Both the position numbers and the translations under genes were made by a program. Below are positions 55,983-64,000 of a DNA stretch of 64,000 nucleotides, piece after piece. Where the stretch lies: contig QNQO01002056.1 of assembly GCA_003290165.1 (NCBI GenBank), forward strand, positions 99,686 through 163,685, given 5' to 3'. The notes under the pieces are model-generated. The model saw nothing but the letters and a program-made list of their open reading frames with translations. It ran no database searches and had not been told where the DNA came from. How positions within the stretch are numbered: position 1 is the first letter of the stretch; every line of letters begins with the position of its first letter. This DNA is from Berberis thunbergii (lineage: Eukaryota > Streptophyta > Magnoliopsida > Ranunculales > Berberidaceae).

Positions 55983-57160
55983 CTACTTCTAGTGCAATAC
56001 GACGAAAGTCATGGAATCCTCAGGATGATGCTATGTTTCTTGATGATGATAAAGTGATGGGCATCGATGAAAACAAAAGCAAGTTAATCACTTGGTTGAT
56101 AACAGAAGAATCAAGCCTTGGCGTCTCTTGTGTGTTTGGACAAGGTGGTGTTGGCAAGACCACCCTTGTTCAGAAGGTGTATGAAAACCAACAAATCAAA
56201 AGCCACTTTAGTATTCGTGGATGGATCGTTGTTTCACAGAATTATGACTCTAATCGCCTTTTGAAGGAACTGATTTTGGCGACACTCGAGGGGGAGGAAA
56301 AGAAAAACATGATCTCTCTATTAGAAGGCATGGAAGCCAGGAATCTAAATAAGGAGCTCCATAACTCCTACCAAGGCCGGCGGTACTTGGTTGTCATGGA
56401 CGACATATGGGATTCTGCTGTATGGAGAGAAATTAAATCTGCATTGCCTGATAGTGGTCGTGGTAGTCGAATCATAGTGACTACTCGTTCAGAACGCATC
56501 GCTAATTATTGCAAAAAAAATTCTGGAGTTGTGTTTAAAGTTGAACCTCTATCTCTAAATGATTCTTTATCACTTTTTCAGAAGATGGCATCCAAATCAG
56601 ATGTTCTACAGAGCGACTGCTCTATTGACCAGCATACCAAGGAAGTTATTCTAAATTTTTTGCACAAATGTGGCGGGCTTCCTCTTGCCATTGTTGCCAT
56701 AGCAGGTCTTCTTTCCACTAAGCACACAATTGTGGAATGGGAGAAAATCTATACCGACAACAGTTCACTGTTGAATCATCCCGAACTTGGTGATGTGAAT
56801 ATCATTCTTTCACTAAGTTATCATGATTTATCATACCATCTCAAGTCATGTTTGTTATACTTGTGCATGTTTCCTGAGGATCATCTCATCAGTTGTTCAA
56901 GTCTTCTACAGTTATGGGCTGCAGAGGGGTTTTGTGAGTCCAACACGGACGACGTCACAAAGGAAGACAAAGCTGAAGGTTATCTTGACGAGTTGATTGC
57001 ACGAAGCCTCATTCAAGTGCAATACTATTATGGTTTGTTGGGTAGGCCGAGCGAATGTCGTATCCATGACCTTTTGCGGGATTTCATTCTGAAAAAAGGC
57101 TCGCGACCAAGAGTTTGCGAATGCCCTACTAGTTTTTCAAAAAAAAAAAAAAAAAATTAG
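55983..57160 (+). pseudogene. CNL NB-ARC exon, tandem unit 3
   Basis: Practically identical to unit 2 over the whole exon, 2,057 bp downstream, with the same frameshift and the same poly-A terminus (one A-run length change). The near identity, including the shared lesion, shows units 2 and 3 arose by recent tandem duplication of an already truncated unit. Confidence 0.9.
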
Positions 57161-58049
57161 GTCATTAAAAATATTTATAAAGTATTACCATATATACTTT
57201 TTTGGCTTAGTGGTTGCTTATTTAACTTTTTTACTCATTTATCTATGATCGGTCCTCTTGGAGCAATAGATTTTATGAAGTATTTCGCCTTTCAATACTA
57301 TTCTCTGTTATTGTTATCTATCTCTTATTTTTTTATGATACTTTTTTATGCATTTTTATAGCTAATTAATTGAAAACATAAATACATATACGTATACATA
57401 TATGTATATATATACATATATGTATATATATCTATACATATATGTATACATATATATATATATGTTCACAGAACCCACAACAAAAATATATTTGAAATAA
57501 ATGTCTAAAATAATAACTATATAACTCGATGAAAATATATATATCATTAGTTATCTCATACAAAATTTGATAGACAGGGTTAGATTGGCTAGTAAAACCC
57601 ATTTTTTTCTCTATAAAATTTTAATAGGATCTCATTACGTTTGCACATTTCATGTTTTTTAGTTTAAACTTGCATTCTGATCTTAATTATTTTATATTTT
57701 AATTATGTATTTTAGTTATTACGCTCAGTTGTTTTTGCCATGATTGTTGACGAAGTGACCTTATGGCTTTAAATATGATTATATGAGTCAATTGGATATG
57801 TATACAATGCACTTGACATTTTTTTTTATAGTTATGCTTATTAGATAAATGCACAATACTAAATTACAATTTATATTTTCTTATTTGTATGTCTATTTGT
57901 AGATGTTATTTGGAGTTTTGCTCAAATTATCAACCTATGGTAGGAAATTTTTTTGGCTTCACCTTAGATAATGATTATTATTACCTATCCATAACCTTTT
58001 GCCATTCCCCCTTCTCTTAACTGCATTCCTGATTTGCCATTGTCTACAG

Positions 58050-59458
58050 CTACTTCTAGTGCAATACGACGAAAGTCATGGAATCCTCAGGATGATGCTA
58101 TGTTTCTTGATGATGATAAAGTGATGGGCATCGATGAAAACAAAAGCAAGTTAATCACTTGGTTGATAACAGAAGAATCAAGCCTTGGCGTCTCTTGTGT
58201 GTTTGGACAAGGTGGTGTTGGCAAGACCACCCTTGTTCAGAAGGTGTATGAAAACCAACAAATCAAAAGCCACTTTAGTATTCGTGGATGGATCGTTGTT
58301 TCACAGAATTATGACTCTAATCGCCTTTTGAAGGAACTGATTTTGGCGACACTCGAGGGGGAGGAAAAGAAAAACATGATCTCTCTATTAGAAGGCATGG
58401 AAGCCAGGAATCTAAATAAGGAGCTCCATAACTCCTACCAAGGCCGGCGGTACTTGGTTGTCATGGACGACATATGGGATTCTGCTGTATGGAGAGAAAT
58501 TAAATCTGCATTGCCTGATAGTGGTCGTGGTAGTCGAATCATAGTGACTACTCGTTCAGAACGCATCGCTAATTATTGCAAAAAAAATTCTGGAGTTGTG
58601 TTTAAAGTTGAACCTCTATCTCTAAATGATTCTTTATCACTTTTTCAGAAGATGGCATCCAAATCAGATGTTCTACAGAGCGACTGCTCTATTGACCAGC
58701 ATACCAAGGAAGTTATTCTAAATTTTTTGCACAAATGTGGCGGGCTTCCTCTTGCCATTGTTGCCATAGCAGGTCTTCTTTCCACTAAGCACACAATTGT
58801 GGAATGGGAGAAAATCTATACCGACAACAGTTCACTATTGAGTAATCTTGAACTCGATGATGTGAATATCATATTTTCACTAAGTTATAATGATTTACCA
58901 TACCATCTCAAGTCTTGTTTGTTATACTCGTGCATGCTTCGTGAGGATCATCTCATTGATTGTTCAAGTCTTCTACGGTTATGGGCTGCAGAGGGATTTT
59001 GTGAGTCCAACATGGATGACATCGCAAAGGAAGACAAAGCTAAGATTTACCTTGACGAGTTGATTGCACGAAGCCTCATTCCAGTGCAAGGTTATGACTT
59101 CTATGGTAGTTTGAGCAAATGTCGAATCGATGACCTTTTACGGGATTTCATCCTGAAAAAGGCTCGTGACCGAGAATTCGCTGAATGTTTACCTGGCTAT
59201 GGACCTAGCAGTGGCAGACATCGGCATGTGTCTTTTTCGAACGCTGAGGGCATTGCGTATAATACTTTGTCAAACTCATTACGGCAAATCTGGTCTTTGC
59301 TTATATTCGGTACTTGTAGTACTCTTTCCCCAATGATTTGTGGTGGTGGAATTAAGCTTTTGAAAGTCTTGCATTTTTAAGATCCTTGTTTGGCTGAATT
59401 CCTGAAGCTCACCCGCCTTCGCAATTTGATTAATTATTGTGTTGAACTGCCAGATGAA
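58050..59458 (+). pseudogene. CNL tandem unit 4, chimeric, 5' part
   Basis: Identical to units 2-3 from the acceptor (58,044-58,049) to 'IYTDNSSLL' (about 58,840), then switches to a diverged allele ('SNLELDDVNIIF') that keeps the 'KKARDREFAECL' frame and runs into the LRR start ('GGGIKLLKVLHF'), stopping at 59,378-59,380. The MHD-type motif reads 'CRIDDLLRD' instead of 'CRIHDLLRD', and 'FPEDHLI' has become 'LREDHLI'. After the stop, LRR sequence continues in broken form with a deletion ('LAEF' joined to 'LKLTRLRNL') up to the transposon at 59,459. The remaining LRR is at 62,114-62,797. Confidence 0.9.
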
Positions 59459-59955
59459 GGGGGTGGTATTCAATTACAAATTTTAATGGACTGTGTTGGT
59501 TTTTAAAATCTATTAAAATTCAGGAGTATTCAATTAAGGATTTAAAATGATACATGTAAATCTAGGGGTATTCAAATATCAATTTTAAAGGATTGTTTTA
59601 AAATCCATTAAAATCAGGGGGTAATCAATTCATGCTTTTCAAAAATCCACCAAAATCAGGAGGTATTAAAAAATAGTGGATTTTAATGAATTTGTTAAAG
59701 TTGTGGATTTTGAAGGACTTGTGAGTGAAAAGTATATATAACAAGAGTTATTCCAAATCAAACATTCCCCCCATATTTTAACGGATTTGTATTAGCTATT
59801 GTTAAACAACACCACCATTTTCGCTATAGGACATCACCATCTCATTTTTTTGCGGTCTGCTCAAAGACACCACCATCTTTCCTTTTCTTATCTCTTCACA
59901 AGAGCAGCACCACCTCGCCCCCCAACTTTCGTCCACACCACCATGCCCTACCACC

Positions 59956-61179
59956 TAGGGGTGGGCATCCCATCCCGCGATCCTGTTCCCGTCCCGTCCC
60001 GTCCCGATTTTTCCGGGTCTTAATGGGATTGAATAATTTCATCCCGATCTCGTCCCGTCCCGATCTAGAATGGGATGGGATGGGATGAAGATTTTCAATC
60101 CCGCCAATCCCGTCCCGTCCCGAAGTAATTTATTAATATTAATTATTAATATTTTTATTTATTTATTTATTTTAGAATTGTGAATGCCCATACAAATATA
60201 CTGATCACAGGACCAGTCCGGCCCATGGATTGTGGTGGAACACCACCATCTGGGAGTCCTACAGGCTCAAGTGAAACAACAGATTGTTGAGGACCTTGAG
60301 GTGGGACACAACCTCCTGGAATACCAATATCATCTATCATAGTAACCCTGTTTGAAATGTTCACTTAAGGTTTTGCAAATTAATGTTTGAAATGTTTGAT
60401 GTTCCTAGGTTTTGTATATTGATGTTGCTAGCTAGTAAGTTGGAAAGTAGATTAAGTTATGTTCATCTGTTCATTTAGGTTTTATTTATTCAGTCCTTCA
60501 GTTTGTTAGTTTATTAATACATTCAGTATATTCAGTAATTCAGTAAGCAATTCATATACATTCAGTTTGCAATTCAGTAAGCAATTCAGTTTGCAAATTC
60601 AGTTTGCAATTCAGTTTGCAAATTCAGTAAGCAATTCAGTTTGCAAATTAATTCAGTATATTCAGTTTTGTTTGAAATGTTCAAATTCATACCTGACAGC
60701 AATTCAGTTTGCAATTCATATACATTCAGTAAGCAATTCAGTTTGCAAATTAATTCAGTACATTCAGTTTTGTTTGAAATGTTCAAATTCATACCTGACA
60801 GCAGTTCAGTAAGCAATTCATATACATTCAGTAAGCAGATATATTCAGCAGATACATTCAGTAAGCAATTCATCATATACATTCAGTAAGCAGATATATT
60901 CAGCAGATACATTTAGGTTTGAAGCACAAACCACCCGACCGTAAAGGCGAAGAACGAGTCCAACCATACTTTCAGCAGCAAAATTGGCAAATATACCTAG
61001 TTGATAATATGTTCAAAATGTATTCTCCAGATTAGCACGCTGATCCCGTCCCGAACCCGTTTGGGATAGGACGAGGTCGGGATGAGGTTTTTCCCATCCC
61101 GTCCCGTCCCGATCCCGTATGAACGGGATGGGATAGGGATGGGTATATCTCGTCCCATCCCGTCCCGTGCCCACCCCTA
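59956..61179. mobile_element. Non-autonomous hAT element, 1,224 bp
   Basis: Terminal inverted repeats TAGGGGTGGGCA and TGCCCACCCCTA, with an exact 8-bp duplication CTACCACC at 59,948-59,955 and 61,180-61,187, the hAT signature. Subterminal regions are packed with CCCGTCCCG motifs on both strands. The interior has a CAATTCAGTTTG minisatellite and no transposase frame. Truncated relatives lie at 34,995-35,150 and about 39,966. Confidence 0.93.
60500..60915. repeat. CAATTCAGT(TTG/AAG) minisatellite
   Basis: Irregular repeats of 'CAATTCAGTTTG' and 'ATACATTCAGTAAG', with a longer duplicated block ('GTTTGAAATGTTCAAATTCA') at about 60,668 and 60,772. Frames reading through it are artefacts. Confidence 0.8.
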
Positions 61180-61204
61180 CTACCACCGCTGGCTGCACCA
61201 CTGC

Positions 61205-61720
61205 CCGACACTTCCTCTTCTATTTTATTCTTGTTCTTCTTTTTTGTTATTATTATTATTATTCTTTTTCTTCTCATTCTCTTCCTCTTATTTTTTCTTT
61301 TTCTTGTCCCCTCTTCATCTTTTTTTTCTTTTGATTTTTTATTCTTCTTCTGCTTTTCTCTTTGTTTTTCTTCTTTTCCTATTTTTTTCTTCTCTCTTCT
61401 TCTTTTCCCAAAATTTTTTTGTTCTTCGCTCTTGCGGAGGTTCTGCTAGTGGAGGTTCCCTACTTGCCAAAACCTTCGCGAGGGAAAAAAAAAACAAAGA
61501 GAGAAAAAAATGGAGGAGGAAGAGAAGAAGAAGAAAAAAGAAAAGAAGAGAAAAGAATAAAAGGTGAGAGGGAGGAGGTTGAAAATTAGAAGATGAAAAT
61601 GGGTAGAGGTAGTGATTGATGGAGAAGAAAAAGAAGAAGTGGACGAGGAGGGTGATAGGTGGCAGTAGTGATTGAAAAGAAGAAGAAGAAGAAGAAGAAG
61701 AAGGGACGAGAGGTGGTAGT
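61205..61720. repeat. Strand-asymmetric CTT/GAA-rich tract
   Basis: 61,205-61,430 is almost pure pyrimidine (CTT and ATT runs) and 61,480-61,720 almost pure purine (GAA runs), so the halves could pair as a giant imperfect hairpin. Several overlapping frames here have low-complexity F/L/S/K/R content and are not genes. Confidence 0.7.
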
Positions 61721-62113
61721 GGCGGGAATAACAATTTGAAGTAAAATAGTTATTTGTATTACTTTTGGACTATCTTCAATGTATTTGATTTTTTTTTAAT
61801 TTAAAATAAATTTCTAGTAACATACAAACAATTGTTTAATTGATGTTTTGATATATGTTTTATGATCTGTATTGACATGAATAACAATGTAAGTGATGTT
61901 TTTTTATTATTTCTTATGACTAATAACACATTTATAAAAATCCATTGAATTTGTACGAATCCATAGATAACAAACTTTTATAAAATCTACAAAATCTAAT
62001 CATTTAAAACTCATCAAAATCCAGTGGATTTTGTAAAATCATTTGAAACCTTTTAAAATTCACGAGATTTAAAATTCTTTAGAGTCCATTCAAAACCCGA
62101 ATTGAATACCCCC

Positions 62114-62797
62114 ATCAAAATCCTGAAGCTCACCCGCCTTCGCAATCTGATTTGTAATCCTGGTTTTTTTTGGTGGAGGTTTTGCATTACCCAAAGAAAT
62201 AGGAAGGTTGAGCGCCAAAGAAACCTATACGATGTTGATGGATCCCGAGAATTGATGGTGCAGAGTTGGGGAAGTTAACCCGACTTAGATCGTTGAAGAT
62301 TTATGAATTGCGTGAGGAAGATGCAACTCCTGTACTCGCTTCTGTCGAGAATATGACTTCTATGGATCCTAAATTATGGCGATATTAACTCCATCAGTAG
62401 TTTTGACGCAAAATGTCCTCTTCCTCCTCCTATGCTTCAGTACTTACGTTTATGGGCGAGAATGAAGGGGGGCACTCCAACTGATTGGATTTGCTCACTT
62501 GAGGGGATCCAATCATTGGAACTTTCTGAATGCAAAATGACAGAGGAATCATTTTTTGAAGGTCTTCAACTGAGGCTAACCAATTTGGTGACACTAGAGT
62601 TACGGTTTGACGCCATAGAGGTAGAAGAGTGGTGCTTTCTACCCAGAAGCTTCCCGAAACTCACAACTCTGTATCTATTTAGATTGTCCAAATTGAAATT
62701 GATCAAAGTAGAGGAAGGAGCAATGCCTTGCATCCAAACCATATGGTTCGCTGCTTGTGAAAATTTGAAGAATGTACCTACTGGGATTGAAAATTAG
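62114..62797 (+). pseudogene. CNL tandem unit 4, 3' LRR part
   Basis: Resumes the LRR region after the transposon: 'ILKLTRLRNLIC', a frame-broken middle, then from 62,432 an open stretch 'MLQYLRLWARMKGGTPTDWI', 'EEWCFLPRSFPKLTTLYLFR' and 'LKNVPTGIEN' ending at TAG. It aligns with residues of about 640-850 of the intact CNL. The last 3' exon is lost, and the gene is dead through deletion, frameshift and insertion. Confidence 0.88.
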
Positions 62798-63360
62798 GGT
62801 GTCTTCTATGTCAAAGCATTTTAAAATGGCAATAGGAAGTCAGGGCTGGAAAGCAAATGGGAGCATTGAGCAAGTAATCCTGCTATTTAAACTCCGACCA
62901 ACTATTTAAACTTAAACTCCTGCTATTGAGCATTGAGCAAGTAATCCTGCTATTTAAACTATTTAAAGCAAATGGGAGCATTGAGCAAGAAGACATGAAG
63001 AGAAGAAGAAGCAACATAATTAAACTCCGACCAACTATTTAACTCAGTATAATCTAATCATATCAGAAATCCAATCAAGTGATTCTAATCTAATCATACT
63101 TATAGAAATATATCACATGAAGTTTACATTAACAGTATAATCTTTCAGTTTCTTCTATTTCTTGCGCTACCATTTATCCTAATTTTAGACACGGCCTCGA
63201 CGGAGTCAACTACAGGTATTGTCCATAGCATTGACATACATTAGCATCAATATACTTGTTCCCTTGTCGCAAACATCCATTGCACTGTCATAGAGTTATC
63301 AGCATCATCATAGCATGCACCTCAGCCAAACAAGGGGCAGTCACTGCCCTAACACGAGTT
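62798..63360. repeat. CNL-ABCC intergenic spacer, duplicated
   Basis: Small tandem repeats ('GAGCATTGAGCAAG', 'GTAATCCTGCTATTTAAACT') are followed by sequence shared with 43,065-43,329. 63,313-63,360 is the ABCC 3' flank, shared with 49,092-49,142, which is where copia inserted in the other copy. Confidence 0.7.
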
Positions 63361-64000
63361 CTAAAAGCTGGACGTGGATCTTACAGTATATTCAGCAACA
63401 AGCTTTGCAAAGGAAGAAGTCTTATTTTCTAACAACTTACCAGGGGAGTTGTATTCCGCAATAAGGCCTGTTGAAAAAACGATGTAAAATAAAATAAAGC
63501 ACCTTTCAAGAAACGGAATAAACAAAACATTGTAATACCAAAAATACTAAGAAAATTATGTATTGGCGCAGTATTCCATTGTATGCAGACAAAGATTCAA
63601 ATGTTTCTCGACTTCATTGACAAAAAAATATATATATAATAGAAAATTATAATTGAACAAACTGATAGTACTAACCATGATCAAGAAGTAGGACCATATC
63701 GCTATCAAGAACGGATGTGATCCTATGTGCAATAGTAATGACCGTAGAGTCGGAGAAGTGCTGTCTGAGTATTATCTGGATCAAGTTATCAGTTGCAGTA
63801 TCTACTGATGCAGTGGCCTCATCGAGCACCAGGACTTTGCTCCTCTTAAGTAATACTCTTCCCAGACACACCAATTGCCTCTGACCCATACTCCAATTGT
63901 CTCCGTTGTCTGCAACTAAACACCAAAATAGCCGGTATCTTAATCTCAGATTGTTTGTAGGTATCAAAGAGTCTCAGATTGTTTGTAGGTATCAAAGAGT
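63361..64000 (-). CDS. ABCC transporter, C-terminal exons (runs off the window)
   Basis: Minus strand: an exon from about 63,912 (after TTGCAG) with '[20 protein letters not shown]' (ABC signature region), Walker B '[17 protein letters not shown]' and the switch '[18 protein letters not shown]', ending at about 63,676. The last exon (about 63,470-63,361) reads '[20 protein letters not shown]' to 'YTVRSTSSF' and stops. This is the NBD2 end of a plant ABCC exporter of the vacuolar or plasma membrane. These exons are intact, unlike the copy at 49.1-51.0 kb, so the gene could be functional; upstream exons lie outside. Intronic 63,948-64,000 has a 28-bp tandem repeat. Confidence 0.85.

Larger units (their letters stand above)
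59459..62113. mobile_element. TIR DNA transposon (about 2.65 kb) inserted in the CNL LRR
   Basis: The left end 'GGTATTCAATT' (preceded by GGGGGT) and the right end 'AATTGAATACCCCC' are inverted. The flanks 'CCAGATGAA' and 'ATCAAAATCCTG' together correspond to 'CCAGATGAAATCCTG' of the intact gene. The left 190 bp holds diverged tandem copies of 'GGGGTATTCAATT' plus 'TTTTAAAATCCATTAAAATC'; related words sit at 61,940-62,090. No transposase is seen. It is interrupted by a hAT element (59,956-61,179). Superfamily uncertain; the duplication is probably short. Confidence 0.75.

Noticed and set aside
61082..61734. Several overlapping frames of 70-160 codons on both strands
   Set aside because: Low-complexity F/L/S or K/R/E peptides from CTT/GAA tracts and hAT subterminal repeats.

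Overview
This window looks like nuclear DNA of a flowering plant, probably a eudicot, although nothing here fixes the species. It is AT-rich, its genes have spliced introns, and its families are plant ones: CC-NBS-LRR (CNL) resistance genes, ABCC transporters, MLO, fasciclin-like proteins, CACTA and Ty1/copia elements. Most of the window is a decaying, repeatedly duplicated CNL cluster loaded with transposons. Only one host gene, the CNL at 13.36-16.42 kb, looks intact.

Layout. 0-5.4 kb: remnants of a nucleoside hydrolase and a fasciclin (FAS1) gene on the minus strand, an LTR relic and a tRNA-derived SINE. 5.5-12.4 kb: three broken CNL pieces and an ABCC fragment, mixed with a long inverted-repeat element, three foldback MITEs and a dead copia 3' end. 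13.3-17.8 kb: the intact CNL, followed by partial tandem copies of its last exon and 3' flank. 17,884-42,381: one CACTA element of 24.5 kb with CACTAC termini and a CAT target duplication. It carries a TNP2-type transposase, a second En/Spm-type gene, large subterminal repeat arrays, and fragments of four unrelated host genes: FLX-like, GDPD-like, sphingosine-1-phosphate lyase and MLO. 43.3-49.1 kb: a young but defective Ty1/copia element inserted just past the end of an ABCC pseudogene (49.1-51.0 kb, minus). 51.2-59.4 kb: four tandem 2.06-kb repeats of the CNL NB-ARC exon without a coiled-coil exon. The last one continues into an LRR remnant (to 62.8 kb) that is split by a TIR element which itself contains a hAT element. 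63.36 kb to the end: the 3' end of another ABCC gene (minus).

How it fits together. A CNL (+) facing an ABCC gene (-) recurs, so the ancestral duplication unit was probably that convergent pair. Later NB-ARC exons were amplified without the coiled coil, the ABCC copies decayed, and transposons inserted. The strongest single observation is the gene-capturing CACTA element. Its borders are confirmed inside the window by a paralogous empty site at about 17,234-17,262.
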